64,000 nucleotides of DNA from Candidatus Anaerobiospirillum pullistercoris (GCA_019114785.1 DXEV01000130.1:1-64000), one strand, 5' to 3'. Counted from the first letter of the stretch, positions 18,982 to 28,849 are shown. Notes: generated by a model not told the origin, from the sequence alone. Made by a program: numbers and translations.

Positions 18982-20019
18982 CTAATGCTTGTGATGACCC
19001 TTGTTGTCCTTATGGTCATGCTTTTTGTGCTCATGCTCATGGCTATTGCCATGGCCATGGTCATGACCATGCTTCTCGTCCTTGTGGTGATGGTCGTGCT
19101 TGTTGCCCTTGTCGCCCTTGTCACCATGGTGGTGCTTATCGCTGGCCTTGCCGTGGTGCTCTTTGCCGCGAGGAGAGCTCTCATACGGATCAATGCTGGC
19201 TGTCTCGCCAGAGGTATCGGCAGTTGCTGGGCTATCTTCAGTATTGGCGGCATTGGCGGCCATGCGAGCAGCACGGGCGGCAGCGCGTTGAGCTTTAGCG
19301 CGAGCTTTGGCTTGAGCCTCTGCTTCGGCCTCAGCAGCGGCCTCTGCTTCAGCGTGAGCCTGAGCGGCTTGAGCCACTTCGCTGGCTTGCTGGTCTAAGC
19401 GTGGATCAAAGAGCTCAGGGAAATCGGTCGCAGATAGGGTGTTCTCTAAGCCAATATTGCTGACGTGGTCTTGCAAGGCCATAGCAAAGAGCTCGCGGAT
19501 GTTCTCAAGAGAGCGTGGCTCTAGGACTTTTAAGAGCAGATTGACCTGATACTCCAGCTCGTGGTTGATTTCATCAAGCTCCAGTAAGCTCTCTTCATCT
19601 TGGGCTTGCTCAGGGTGTTTGAGCTCACAGAGGCGGATCACGCTGGCCATACTGGCGGTAGAAGCGTCGCGTCCGTATTTGGCGTTAAGGGGAATGCCTT
19701 CTAAGGCAGCATCAATCAGGACGCCACAGTCATAAGCAAAGGAGTCACCTTCGCTATAGTCTTCGAGGTCTAAAGGCAGGAAAGGCTCCACTTGCTCGTA
19801 GACTTGCATGAGGTCGATATGGTTAAACCGATCAGCGTGGAATTGCCAGCCTAAGCGCAGGGCATTGAGGTAGGTTGCAGCAGCTTGAGGGTTCTGATTA
19901 ATTTCGGCCCAGAGCACAAAGTTAGGGTACTGGCGGGTAGCGAGTACCAGCGAAAAAAGGCTATGCCGCCAAGCAGGCATCTTTTCAAGTTTTGCGTAAA
20001 ATTCGGAACCAAAGAGCAC
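18982..20019 (-). CDS. yjaG: DUF416 (YjaG-like) protein with histidine-rich tail
   Basis: Function unknown. Residues 1 to about 200 resemble E. coli YjaG/DUF416 (LEKMPAWRHSLFSLVLATRQYPN at the start, and DFxxY..G type spacing later). This version is 345 residues, whereas YjaG is about 195. The extra part is an Ala/Glu/Gln/Lys-rich predicted coiled coil (about 208-258), a Ser/Thr-rich linker, and a 60-residue tail with 21 histidines mixed with Lys, Asp, Gly and Glu. Such a tail would be expected to bind Ni, Zn or Cu. E. coli yjaG lies next to hupA and near rsd and purHD, and all of these are nearby here, supporting the assignment. Metal binding is inference from composition. Confidence 0.8.
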   Translation of the reverse strand: MLFGSEFYAKLEKMPAWRHSLFSLVLATRQYPNFVLWAEINQNPQAAATYLNALRLGWQFHADRFNHIDLMQVYEQVEPFLPLDLEDYSEGDSFAYDCGVLIDAALEGIPLNAKYGRDASTASMASVIRLCELKHPEQAQDEESLLELDEINHELEYQVNLLLKVLEPRSLENIRELFAMALQDHVSNIGLENTLSATDFPELFDPRLDQQASEVAQAAQAHAEAEAAAEAEAEAQAKARAKAQRAAARAARMAANAANTEDSPATADTSGETASIDPYESSPRGKEHHGKASDKHHHGDKGDKGNKHDHHHKDEKHGHDHGHGNSHEHEHKKHDHKDNKGHHKH

Positions 20020-20902
20020 GATTTACCTCAACCTCAAGCAGAAAAAGAGAAAAAACTAAGGGCAAAGTATAGCGCAAAGCGCTTCATGCGGGCAGAAAGT
20101 ACGGTGACTTTAGCTGGGGGCTCTAGGGGAACCTAAAGAGCAGTTCATAAATTATTTTCTAGACTTCATGAGGTTTGCGAGCGGTATCACAGTTAGTGAT
20201 GCGCAGCTGGTATGGTAGTTTTGAGCGCTCGCATTTTGCGGGAAAGTGCACATTTCGGGCAGTTTTGCGATTTTCTTATTTTGCTTAATGGAACTTTTGC
20301 GTTAGCATTGTGTCCTAAAATAAGTAGCGATAATTTTTCGCGATAATGCGCAGAGAATAGCCTTTTACGCTTGCTTAGCAAGTAAGGCATCTTTTTGATG
20401 GGCCATGGAATTGGTAGCGGCGATGCCTACGATGCCCGCTAGGCCTACGAGGGGTACGAAGCAGTTAATCTGCTGGTTATTCTTGAGCGTTACGTGAGCT
20501 TGTTGCTTCATAGGATTATCATTATTAATGTTTGTGATTTGGTGGTTAACGGAGCACGTGCTTCCGCTGAACTGCCGCTAAAAGAAAAAATCATCAGGGT
20601 ACGCTGTTGACGGCGGCACCTTCGCTCAAAAGCAAACTTGAGGCACTTTTGCTTTGGGAATGGCAAAAGTTACGCTTGCTTTAGTGTGGTTCGTTTTGTT
20701 TTGTTCTGCTCCTTAGCTTTCCTGCTAAGACTAAGAGCTGGAATTGATAAAAGGGACGCTGATCTTGCAGCTTCATCTGTCCACTTCTGTGGGGGCCTGT
20801 GGTTGCCCACTTCAGTGGTATGAGATGCAGTGGCATAGTCGCCAGTAATATGGTGCAATTTGCGCGAGGGATTTAGCTTACTTGCAGTAAGCCTTTGGTG
20901 GT
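20020..20902. other. Gap upstream of the M23 peptidase gene
   Basis: About 880 bp with no strong gene. A possible 48-codon frame on the minus strand is listed separately. The inverted repeat near 20360-20387 (GCCTT...AAGGC enclosing CTTGC/GCAAG) is followed by CTTTTT on the plus strand and could be a plus-strand terminator. Confidence 0.4.
20365..20511 (-). CDS. Possible small hydrophobic protein (48 residues)
   Basis: A short frame begins MKQQAHVTLK and has a hydrophobic centre (INCFVPLVGLAGIVGIAA), then a polar tail ending LLAKQA. It could be a single-pass membrane peptide. No Shine-Dalgarno sequence precedes the ATG, and codon choice (CCC, CTA, repeated GTA) is less typical than in neighbouring genes. 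I do not recognise it, and a spurious frame is quite possible. Confidence 0.25.
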   Translation of the reverse strand: MKQQAHVTLKNNQQINCFVPLVGLAGIVGIAATNSMAHQKDALLAKQA

Positions 20903-22543
20903 GTGGGACGTATTTGTCAAATGCAGACAGAAGACTACATCTATCAAGATGATATCGCGCATAGCAGATATCCCCTCTCCAAGAAGCATAGCATCGCTAT
21001 TGCGGTGACTGCTTTACTGGCTTGCAGCTTCTATTTCGTGATCCCTCAGAATACCGTCAAGCCAACTACGACCTCTTTCTACGGTGCTAGTGTTCCTGAT
21101 GAGAGTGGTTACGATGATCTCTTAGATCCTACGCGCTCGCTTACCGATCTCTTATTGACCGATGAGGGCGAGATCCCTGCCTCCTCCGATGATGTTCGTT
21201 TTTCCTCCAATAACAACAACCAGCGTGTTTACACCGCCGCTGGTGCCGGTTCTATGGAAAACTACGATGAGGATGTGGGCGTTAATCTCGAATACACCGA
21301 GGAATCAGCTTTAGAGGAGCGTTTACGCGCTTTAGCCTCGGCTGCAGGTGATGATAGCGTTGACTCTTCGATGCAGGTTTCGCAGTGGATCAGTGAAGAA
21401 GTCCAGCGTGGCGACACTTTGAGCTCGATCTTCTCCGACTTAAATGTGCCTTACTCGGTGCTGATGACCTTAAGCCACAACGAGAACCAAGAGGCCGCAG
21501 AGTCGCTGACTAATATCCGTCCTGGTAACAAGCTCTACTTCTCCTTTGACCGCGATAACAATCTCTTAGGCTTTATCAAGCAAATTAATGGTGATGAGCA
21601 ATGGCGTTTTAGTCGTGAAAACGTCGATCAAAAATTTACCGTAGTGCGTGAGCCTAATGGTGCTCACATTATGGTGACAGCTAGCGATGGTTCTTTACGT
21701 CCATTGCTTGATGGCTCTAGCCTCCCTGCCTACAAAAAGCGCGGTCGTTTAGTGATTGCCGAGATCAAGCAGGGAGAGAGTTTCTCTACCGCTGCGCATG
21801 ATGCTGGTTTAACTTACGCAGAGATCCATCAGATCACCGATCTCTTCAAAGGTCGTGTGCAATTTACCCGTCATATTCAACCAGGTGACACTTTGCGTGT
21901 GCTTTTCTCTGAGGATAAGGGCAAGGGTAAGATCAACGCTATTGAGCTTAAACTGCGTAAGGTTGGCACCTTAGCAGCCTATCGTAATGAAGTGGATGAT
22001 AAGTATTACGATGAGCGCGGTTACAACTCCAGCACTAGTACTTTCCGTCGCTTCCCTCTTGATGGTAAGGTTGTGATCTCGTCGCAGTTTAACCCTAACC
22101 GTCGTCATCCTGTTACCGGAAAAGTCAGACCTCATAACGGCACTGATTTTGCGGTACGTGTAGGTACCCCAGTGATTTCTCCAGCAGATGGCGTGGTTGA
22201 GATCGCCAAGTATTCGCGCTCAGCCGGTTACTACGTCGTGATTCGTCATCGTGGCAGCTATTCGACGGTGTATATGCACTTGTCCAAGATCTTAGTGAAG
22301 CCAGGTCAGAGTGTTCGTATTGGCCAGACCATTGCGCGCTCTGGTAATACCGGTATTTCCACTGGCCCACATCTGCATTACGAGCTGCGTCGTAACAACC
22401 ACCCAATTAATGCCATGCGTGTGACACTGCCAGCTAATGATGATACCACGGTGGCTAAGAAGAATCGTCAGCGTTTTGAGAGTAACGTGGCTTTGTTCAA
22501 AAAAGAGTTATACGAGGACTCTTTAGTCGCCCAAAACAACTGA
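20903..22543 (+). CDS. mepM: M23-family murein endopeptidase (MepM-like)
   Basis: Peptidoglycan hydrolase expected to cleave D,D-crosslinks in the periplasm. Of 546 residues, about 29-50 form a membrane anchor or uncleaved signal. An OapA/LysM-like module lies near 160-245 (EEVQRGDTLSSIFSDLNVP). The LytM domain has zinc motifs HNGTD (about 411-415) and HLHYE (about 490-494). Size and order match E. coli MepM. The first start is GTG 20903; ATG 20921 would remove six residues and looks equally plausible, as neither has a strong ribosome site. Confidence 0.9.
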   Translation: MGRICQMQTEDYIYQDDIAHSRYPLSKKHSIAIAVTALLACSFYFVIPQNTVKPTTTSFYGASVPDESGYDDLLDPTRSLTDLLLTDEGEIPASSDDVRFSSNNNNQRVYTAAGAGSMENYDEDVGVNLEYTEESALEERLRALASAAGDDSVDSSMQVSQWISEEVQRGDTLSSIFSDLNVPYSVLMTLSHNENQEAAESLTNIRPGNKLYFSFDRDNNLLGFIKQINGDEQWRFSRENVDQKFTVVREPNGAHIMVTASDGSLRPLLDGSSLPAYKKRGRLVIAEIKQGESFSTAAHDAGLTYAEIHQITDLFKGRVQFTRHIQPGDTLRVLFSEDKGKGKINAIELKLRKVGTLAAYRNEVDDKYYDERGYNSSTSTFRRFPLDGKVVISSQFNPNRRHPVTGKVRPHNGTDFAVRVGTPVISPADGVVEIAKYSRSAGYYVVIRHRGSYSTVYMHLSKILVKPGQSVRIGQTIARSGNTGISTGPHLHYELRRNNHPINAMRVTLPANDDTTVAKKNRQRFESNVALFKKELYEDSLVAQNN

Positions 22544-22924
22544 TCCATTTGTTAAGATAGGGCTAGAGCCACCAATGTTAGGCAGATATATGGGCAAAGA
22601 CAGCAGTCTGTAAAACAGCGCTGGTTTGCGCCAGCTGCCACTAACAGAGTGTTGTCTGGCTTTAGCTTTGTCAGGCTTGAGTTGCTGTTGTGAGGAGCGA
22701 AGTGGTTAGTGGAGGCCACCAAAGTAGCTGCTTCTCAGAGACAAAAAGGCACATAGTGTAAAGCCTTGCCTTGCCATAGAGCAGTCTGTTTGTGACTGTA
22801 GATATAGTTGTGGCTCATTGCTGGCTGGGACAATCAGTGGGGCCGCTTTTTGCGGTAGAGATCTGTTCTCAGCAGTTCTTAATTCCCAGCATATTGTTAT
22901 TGCCTTTGGCAGGGGAGAAGAGTC
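22544..22924. other. Gap between mepM-type gene and rsd
   Basis: No gene seen. The rsd ribosome site (GGGGAGAAG) closes the region. No clear terminator is visible after the peptidase gene. Confidence 0.35.
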
Positions 22925-23509
22925 ATGGCTAAACAAGCAACTCGAGGATTTAATACCTCTCTTCAGCAAGTAGATGAGCGCTATGCTTGGATCAACGATA
23001 TGATCCGCTCGCGCCAAGACTTATTGCTCCAGTATATGCAGCTGCTTAATATCAAGCCTCGTGGTAAGGCAGGTACAAGCTTCGATGATTATGACGATCT
23101 GATGCCTGATTTTCACCACAATATTGACACCTTTGCAGCTGATCAGACCTCGCCTCTGTCGGCCCAGCAAGCGCAGCTTTCTGCTTTCTGCGATCACCTC
23201 ATAGACTACATTTCCCATGGCCATTTTGATCTCTACCCAAAGATCATTGAGCTCATTGAAAATGCCTCTGGCCGCTCCCTTTCCATTGCTCACCGTGTCC
23301 TGCCAAAAATTGAGCAAACTACCGAAGTCCTGATGCGCTTCAGTGATCGTTATGCCGAAGATCTGGATGACAAAAAGTTAGCCACTTTACGTGAGGATCT
23401 GGCACGCGTAGGTGAGTGTTTAGAGCAGCGCTTCAAGAGTGAAGATCGTCTCATTATTGGTCTGCGCTTAGTGCACTCCATTGTGGCTACAGAACCTCTC
23501 CGCGCCTAA
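22925..23509 (+). CDS. rsd: Rsd/AlgQ-family anti-sigma-70 factor
   Basis: Binds sigma-70 region 4 in E. coli and reduces housekeeping transcription in stationary phase. The 194-residue protein shows the family core: W..DMIRSRQDLLLQYMQLLNIKP (about 26-46), FCDHLIDYISHGHFDLYPKIIELIE (about 87-111) and LEQRFKSEDRLI near the end. It is about 35 residues longer than E. coli Rsd, mostly from an Asp/Phe-rich insert at about 48-80. In E. coli rsd lies close to yjaG and hupA, and the same group of genes recurs here. The start follows GGGGAG. Confidence 0.88.
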   Translation: MAKQATRGFNTSLQQVDERYAWINDMIRSRQDLLLQYMQLLNIKPRGKAGTSFDDYDDLMPDFHHNIDTFAADQTSPLSAQQAQLSAFCDHLIDYISHGHFDLYPKIIELIENASGRSLSIAHRVLPKIEQTTEVLMRFSDRYAEDLDDKKLATLREDLARVGECLEQRFKSEDRLIIGLRLVHSIVATEPLRA

Positions 23510-23515
23510 GGCTGC

Positions 23516-23532
23516 CCTTGCCTAAGGCAAGG
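23516..23532. repeat. Tight hairpin after rsd
   Basis: CCTTGCC-TAA-GGCAAGG, a 7-bp perfect stem with a 3-nt loop, lies 7 nt after the rsd stop. CATGCC-AA-GGCATG follows nearby. No T-run. Confidence 0.5.
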
Positions 23533-23613
23533 TGCCCAAGGCAGGCCATGCCAAGGCATGACTATGCCAAGGGCATGTCTCAGTCACGATATGTCCTTTG
23601 CTCATGCCTCCAT

Positions 23614-23664
23614 TGCTGCTTGCGTAGCACTGCTGCCTGCGCACCACTGCTGCTTGCGCAGCTG
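23614..23664. repeat. 17-bp tandem repeat, three imperfect copies
   Basis: Units TGCTGCTTGCGTAGCAC, TGCTGCCTGCGCACCAC and TGCTGCTTGCGCAGCTG run head to tail with a constant 17-bp period, between rsd and the convergent TSUP permease gene. Confidence 0.65.
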
Positions 23665-23768
23665 AGCTTGAGTTGAGGGAAGAGGGTGATAGGGCGTAAG
23701 AGGCTGGCTGTTTTTCAGAACAAGAAAACGTCGTAGAGCGCGATAGCCAGCCGAGGAGTGAATAGGGT

Positions 23769-24551
23769 TTAGCCTTGGATAGCGGTATACACCAAGAGAC
23801 AGCCGCTTAAGATAGCTACCAAGGAAAAGATAATACGCACCTTGTTGACTGGCAGCTTGAAGAGCAGAGTTGTACCAACATAGGCTCCACTAAATGAGGC
23901 GATGATCATTACTGGTACCCAAGACCAGTAGATAGACGTGACTGCACCTACGGTCACTGCGCCTACAGCATTCCAAATAGTGGCCACAAAAATCATTGTG
24001 TGCAGAATGGCGCGTTTGAGCTCGAGACCAAAAACGAGACTGAGGGTGAGGGTGGCAAAAAGTCCGGCTCCAGAGGAGAGCGAGCCAGAGAACATGCCAA
24101 TGATGATCACTAGCAAACAGCCTACAAAGAAGCGTAGTTTAGAGCGATGCTCTAAACCCTGTGAACCAAAGCCTTTTTTCACAAGGGTGTAGATGCCCAT
24201 AACAATGGTGACTATACCTACAGTGAGCTCGGCCGCTTGGGTTGGGACATTGATAACAATCAGGGTACCGGAGACTACAGCAGGGCAGCCTAAAACCAGC
24301 ATGACTATAGCCACAGCTTTATCGATACTGTAGGCGCTATGGGCGCTAGTTTTACGGGCTAAAGCTCCTATGCCTAAAAAGACTACTGCTACCTTATGTG
24401 TGCCTAAAGCAGTGGCAAAAGGCAGTCCCATGAGAATGAGAAAAGGGAATTGCACGAATCCTGCGCCACCACCGGAAACGGAGGCAAAGAGATTGGCCAC
24501 AAAAGTAAAGGTAAAGACAAAGACCTGATCGAGAATGGCGCTGATATCCAT
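23769..24551 (-). CDS. TSUP-family (TauE/SafE) membrane permease
   Basis: Inner-membrane protein of 260 residues with about eight hydrophobic segments in two similar halves, as in the TSUP/YfcA family. Typical blocks are VSGGGAGFVQFPFLILMGL near the N-terminus, and GSLSSGAGLF and FSGAYVGTTLLFKLP in the second half. Family members export or import organosulfur or small organic anions; the substrate cannot be told from sequence. Minus strand, convergent with rsd, downstream of purD but separated by a terminator. Confidence 0.87.
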   Translation of the reverse strand: MDISAILDQVFVFTFTFVANLFASVSGGGAGFVQFPFLILMGLPFATALGTHKVAVVFLGIGALARKTSAHSAYSIDKAVAIVMLVLGCPAVVSGTLIVINVPTQAAELTVGIVTIVMGIYTLVKKGFGSQGLEHRSKLRFFVGCLLVIIIGMFSGSLSSGAGLFATLTLSLVFGLELKRAILHTMIFVATIWNAVGAVTVGAVTSIYWSWVPVMIIASFSGAYVGTTLLFKLPVNKVRIIFSLVAILSGCLLVYTAIQG

Positions 24552-24894
24552 AGGCTAGTGACGCGGGCCGTTTCACCCTAAAGAAAAACTTAAGACTAAG
24601 GGTAGGGACGGGCGCTGGTTCTCCCAAAAACGAAAAATGTAAGCTAGGTGCTAGCCAGCCATGTAGCTATGTACGTGTTGCATGTCTGAGGCTAAGGCTA
24701 AGAAGCGCGCACAGTTTAGCATTTTTGTGAGGATTTTAGGGCCTGCTACTTAAAGAAGGGCAGGGCAGCAGCAGGAAGCTTGCTCCGTGAGCACTGCCAG
24801 GGGCCTAGAAAAAAGAAAAAAGCCCGAGCTGAGACGGGCTTTGTGGGCACCATTGCTATCAATGGTGCCGGAAAATAATCAGGAGAGCGTGCTC
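24552..24894. other. Gap between TSUP permease gene and purD
   Basis: No gene. It contains the purD terminator and a near-copy of the repeated motif (GGGACGGGCGCTGG at 24605-24618). Confidence 0.5.
24819..24842 (-). terminator. Terminator after purD
   Basis: Read on the minus strand, AAAGCCCG and CGGGCTTT form an 8-bp stem followed by a T-rich run (TTTCTTTTTTC). It ends the purH-purD transcript. Confidence 0.85.
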
Positions 24895-26199
24895 TTAGTC
24901 CTTTTTGCTGATGCTCTCAAGGCGCTCTAAAGCACGGTGAGCGATGTCATGGCGATAGAACATGCCCTTGAAGTGGACATGGGAGATCATGCCATAAGCA
25001 CGCTTGGTAGCCTCAGCGATATCTGGGCCCATAGCTGTAGCGCAGAGCACTCGACCACCGTTAGTGACCAGCTTGCCGTCGACTTCCTTAGTACCAGCGT
25101 GGAAGATCTTGCCATAGCTTGGGATCTGGGTGGTATCGATCTGGATCTCATCACCCTTGCGTGGGCTTTGTGGATAACCTTCGGCTGCGAGCACTACACC
25201 AACAGCTGGACGGGAATCGTAAGAGCAGATTTTGCCCTCTAAGCCGCCTTTCTTGCAGCCCTTATAGCACAGCTCTACCAGATCAGAGGTCATACGCAGC
25301 ATGATTGGCTGAGTCTCAGGATCACCGAAGCGGCAGTTAAACTCCACTACACGAGGATCGCCATTTTTGTCGATCATCAATCCGGCATATAAGAAGCCAG
25401 TGTATGGAATGCCATCGGCGGCCATGCCACGAATGGTAGGCATGATGATGCGCTCCATGACCTTGTGGTGGACGTCATGAGTCACGATAGGAGCTGGGGA
25501 GTAAGCGCCCATACCGCCAGTGTTAGGGCCGGTATCGCCATCGCCAACACGCTTGTGATCTTGTGAGGTAGCCATTGGCACAACAAACTCACTGTCACTC
25601 ATCACGATGAAGGAAGCCTCTTCACCTTCCATGAACTCTTCGATCACCACACGGGCACCGGCGTTGCCAAAGGCATTGTCTTCGAGCATGGACTTGACGG
25701 CTGCAATAGCCTCATCTTCGGTCATGGCGACAACCACACCCTTGCCAGCTGCTAAGCCGTCGGCTTTGATCACGATAGGAGCACCTTGGGCCTTGATGTA
25801 GGCAATGGCACTATCTACATCGGTAAAGACTTCATAGGCAGCGGTTGGAATATTGTGACGCTTTAAGAAATCCTTAGTGAAGGACTTAGAGCCCTCAAGC
25901 TGAGCGGCAGCTTGGCTTGGGCCAAAGATGCGCAGCTTGGCTGCCTTAAAGGCATCCACAATACCAGCAACTAATGGAGCCTCTGGGCCCACAATGGTGA
26001 GATCTACTGCTGCTTTTTGGGCAAATTCGACTAAGGCGTTAATGTCATTGACATCGATATTGACGTTTTCGAGTTTATGCTCGAGCTTGGTGCCAGGATT
26101 ACCTGGAGCGACATAAACTACGTCAGCTAACGGCGATTGGTCAGCGCGCCATGCTAAAGCATGCTCACGACCACCATTACCCACAACTAAAACTTTCAT
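24895..26199 (-). CDS. purD: Phosphoribosylamine-glycine ligase (GARS)
   Basis: Second enzyme of de novo purine synthesis, forming GAR from phosphoribosylamine, glycine and ATP. The 434-residue protein has the [12 protein letters not shown]-terminus, the ATP-grasp core ([34 protein letters not shown]) and [13 protein letters not shown]. All are in expected order and the length is normal. It lies downstream of purH on the minus strand, across 263 bp holding a branched RNA-like element. AAGAGAG precedes the ATG. Confidence 0.97.
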   Translation of the reverse strand: MKVLVVGNGGREHALAWRADQSPLADVVYVAPGNPGTKLEHKLENVNIDVNDINALVEFAQKAAVDLTIVGPEAPLVAGIVDAFKAAKLRIFGPSQAAAQLEGSKSFTKDFLKRHNIPTAAYEVFTDVDSAIAYIKAQGAPIVIKADGLAAGKGVVVAMTEDEAIAAVKSMLEDNAFGNAGARVVIEEFMEGEEASFIVMSDSEFVVPMATSQDHKRVGDGDTGPNTGGMGAYSPAPIVTHDVHHKVMERIIMPTIRGMAADGIPYTGFLYAGLMIDKNGDPRVVEFNCRFGDPETQPIMLRMTSDLVELCYKGCKKGGLEGKICSYDSRPAVGVVLAAEGYPQSPRKGDEIQIDTTQIPSYGKIFHAGTKEVDGKLVTNGGRVLCATAMGPDIAEATKRAYGMISHVHFKGMFYRHDIAHRALERLESISKKD

Positions 26200-26363
26200 G
26201 AGGCGCTCTCTTTCAGGCCGCGATGCAACCTGCTCCTTGGATTAGAACTCTGCTTTAGGACTCCACCTCAATGTCCGTGTTCTGGAAAGAGAACTTGGAC
26301 TAGAGTCTAAAGACATAAGGAAATGTTAAGAGGAAAAGGGAAAAGAGGAAAGAGAAAAGTAAT

Positions 26364-26453
26364 GCTACCAGCAGCGAAGAGCAAGAACGCTCTCCGCTGA
26401 GATAAAGGCAGCCTCTTGTTTAGCTTTAGCAGAGGCAGCGCCAAGCTGGTAGC
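26364..26453 (-). other. Branched inverted-repeat element between purH and purD
   Basis: GCTACCAGC (26364-26372) pairs with GCTGGTAGC (26445-26453) and encloses two further hairpins: a GCCTCT/AGAGGC arm and an interrupted CAGCG-GAGAGC/GCTCTT-CGCTG arm. Together they look like a three-way junction in the minus-strand transcript. It could set relative expression of purH and purD, protect the message, or partly terminate; a T/C-rich run follows it. Confidence 0.45.
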
Positions 26454-26462
26454 AGAGCGCTC

Positions 26463-28112
26463 TTAGTGGCGGAAGTGACGCACGCCAGTGAAGACCATGG
26501 CAATACCATGCTCGTTGGCAGCCTTGATCACCTCTTCATCACGGATAGAGCCACCTGGCTGGATAATGCACTTGATGCCAGCAGCGGCAGCAGCGTCCAC
26601 ACCATCGCGGAATGGGAAGAAAGCATCAGATGCTAAGGCCGCACCCTCTAAAGATAAGCCTGCATCTTGAGCACGAATGGCAGCGATACGTGCGGAGAAA
26701 ACACGGGAGGTTTGGCCACAACCAATACCTAAGGTGCGCTTGTTATTGGTGTACACGATAGCGTTGGACTTGGTGTACTTGCAGACGCGCCATGCAAAGA
26801 GCAGCTCTTCCATCTCGGCATCACTTGGAGCGCGCTCGGTCACAACCTTCAGATCATCTGGCTGGATGTTGAGGGTATCAGCCTCTTGCACTAAGAGACC
26901 GCCATTGACGCGCTTGAAGTCTAAACGGGTTTCACGTAAGTATAAGTTGCCTACGCCTAAGACACGGATGTTCTTCTTAGCACTTAAGACTTCCTTGGCC
27001 TCTTCGCTGACAGTAGGAGCCACGATCACTTCGCAGAATTGACGATCGATGATGGCCTTAGCAGTGCGACCGTCGAGCTCACGGTTGAGAGCAATAATGC
27101 CACCGAAAGCCGACTCGCTGTCAGACTCAAAAGCCTTGATGTAGGCTTCAGTGATGTGGTCAGCGATAGCAACACCGCATGGGTTGGCGTGCTTGACGAT
27201 CACGCAGCATGGATCATCGAACTCACGCACACACTCAATGGCAGCATCGGTATCAGCAATGTTGTTGTAGGACAGCTCTTTGCCTTGGTATTGGGTGGCA
27301 GTAGCGATACTGGTGTTGGTTAAAGAGACATCCTTGTAGAAAGCAGCCTTCTGGTGTGGGTTCTCACCATAGCGCATGCCTTGTAACTTCACAAAGTGTA
27401 AGTTTAAGGTGCGAGGGAACTCACGGGCTTTGAGACCTAAAGCAGCAACTTCTGGGGACTCGCTCTTGACGTCAGTAGCGTTCTTTTCAGCGTCTTCGTC
27501 CTTGAGACCGTAGTCTGGAGCGATGCAGCCAAAGTAGTTGGCAATAGCAGCATCGTAAGCTGCGGTGTGCTCGTAGGCAGCAATAGCTAAGTCAAAACGG
27601 GTTTGGTAGGTGAGAGAGCCTTCGTTGGCGTCCATCTCAGCGATCACGCGATCGTAGTCCTTGGCGTTGACCACAATGGCGACATCACGGTGATTCTTGG
27701 CAGCTGCACGTACCATGGTAGGGCCGCCGATATCGATGTTCTCGATGGCGTGCTCTAAGGTGCAGTTTGGATCGGAAGTGGCTTTGACAAATGGGTAGAG
27801 ATTAACGCAGACCAGATCAATTGGCTTGATGCCGTGCTCTTCCATGACCTGCTCGTCGATACCACGACGGCCTAAGATACCGCCATGAATAAGAGGGTGC
27901 AGGGTCTTAACACGACCGTCCATCATCTCAGGGAACTTGGTGTAATCGGAAACTTCGATCACCTTGACGCCGTTTTCTTGTAACAGCTTGGCAGTTCCGC
28001 CAGTAGACAGGATTTCTACGCCCCTTGCTTCTAAAGCTTGTGCAAACTCCAGCACACCACTCTTATCGGATACAGAAATCAAAGCTCTCTTGATTGGACG
28101 ATATAAATCCAT
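26463..28112 (-). CDS. purH: Bifunctional AICAR transformylase / IMP cyclohydrolase
   Basis: Last two steps of IMP synthesis. The start at 28112 gives 549 residues: an N-terminal MGS-like cyclohydrolase domain ([33 protein letters not shown]) and a C-terminal transformylase domain with the catalytic KHANPCG at 307-313. I prefer this ATG because GGGAG precedes it and the family begins here. Upstream in-frame codons would add 27 hydrophobic residues that the family lacks. An insert of about 20 charged residues near 205-225 follows the cyclohydrolase domain compared with E. coli. First gene of the purH-purD pair and divergent from hup. Confidence 0.96.
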   Translation of the reverse strand: MDLYRPIKRALISVSDKSGVLEFAQALEARGVEILSTGGTAKLLQENGVKVIEVSDYTKFPEMMDGRVKTLHPLIHGGILGRRGIDEQVMEEHGIKPIDLVCVNLYPFVKATSDPNCTLEHAIENIDIGGPTMVRAAAKNHRDVAIVVNAKDYDRVIAEMDANEGSLTYQTRFDLAIAAYEHTAAYDAAIANYFGCIAPDYGLKDEDAEKNATDVKSESPEVAALGLKAREFPRTLNLHFVKLQGMRYGENPHQKAAFYKDVSLTNTSIATATQYQGKELSYNNIADTDAAIECVREFDDPCCVIVKHANPCGVAIADHITEAYIKAFESDSESAFGGIIALNRELDGRTAKAIIDRQFCEVIVAPTVSEEAKEVLSAKKNIRVLGVGNLYLRETRLDFKRVNGGLLVQEADTLNIQPDDLKVVTERAPSDAEMEELLFAWRVCKYTKSNAIVYTNNKRTLGIGCGQTSRVFSARIAAIRAQDAGLSLEGAALASDAFFPFRDGVDAAAAAGIKCIIQPGGSIRDEEVIKAANEHGIAMVFTGVRHFRH

Positions 28113-28243
28113 CACTGGCTCCCAACAAAGATGAAAGTAAAAGACCAAAAGACCGCTACATGAGGCGTAAATAGGCGAAAGAAAATAGAGCAAAGCTCAA
28201 GGTTGCCGACGCCGCGCTGTGAGGGCCTTTTTTGAGTGCGCTC

Positions 28244-28252
28244 ATTTTAGCA
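28244..28252 (-). promoter_or_regulatory. Possible extended -10 promoter for purH
   Basis: Read on the minus strand, TGC-TAAAAT fits an extended -10 about 130 nt before the purH start. No good -35 is seen. Prediction by eye only. Confidence 0.3.
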
Positions 28253-28480
28253 TGCAAAGCCAAAAACCGAGAGAAAAGCCCAGAAAAAAGCCTTTGTTTG
28301 TTCGCGGAGCCATCAAGTGAGGATAGGAGTGGGCAATAGCATGATTGAGATAGTGCAGGATAGAGCTCAGAGCCAAGAGGACAGTAGGGGGATTGTAGTT
28401 GTTTTTGCAGTGACCTTGCAGTGGCTTTGCAGGGGTGTTTGGTCAGAGCTGGCAGGGGCAAGCTCAGCAAGCACAACAAA

Positions 28481-28510
28481 GCGCAAGTTAGCGCAATTAA
28501 GCGCAATCTA
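28481..28510. repeat. 10-bp tandem repeat, three copies (GCGCAA core)
   Basis: GCGCAAGTTA, GCGCAATTAA and GCGCAATCTA run in tandem. The helical spacing suits a protein-binding array in the purH-hup intergenic region, but it does not match the PurR box I know. Confidence 0.5.
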
Positions 28511-28820
28511 GAGCGAGGTTTTGACCTCGCTTGGTAGTGCTCAAGGGGGAGGGACTGCCATATTTAAGATGTGGGGACAATTTTGCTACACAGCGCACAA
28601 AAATGGGGTTTTAGACCACTGCCATAAGAAAAAGTTTGAGCAAATTCAAGTGGGGTAATACAAAAATATTTTTTTGACCCATTTGGCGGTCAGAATTTGC
28701 TTGGCTGACATGTGTAAAAACCGCTTATTTATGGGATTTTTTCACGGTCGAAAAATGGGTGGGATGGTCGGCAAAAACGAAGAAAGCCGCTATTTTATGC
28801 CATTTTTTAAAAATCATGGG

Positions 28821-28849
28821 TTGATATTTAGTTTTCATTGTGCTGAAAT
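28821..28849 (+). promoter_or_regulatory. Possible sigma-70 promoter for hup
   Basis: TTGATA (28821-28826), a 17-bp spacer and TGAAAT (28844-28849), about 70 nt before the hup start. Four of six positions match the -10 consensus. Confidence 0.4.

Noticed and set aside
18867-19298. Cys/His-rich plus-strand frame and other hydrophobic frames
   Set aside because: Antisense translations of the His-rich and Ala-rich end of the yjaG-type gene.
28156-28506. Minus-strand frame of 116 codons upstream of purH with a signal-peptide-like N-terminus
   Set aside because: It starts at TTG, has no ribosome site, and its hydrophobic start is a translation of the GCGCAA tandem repeat.
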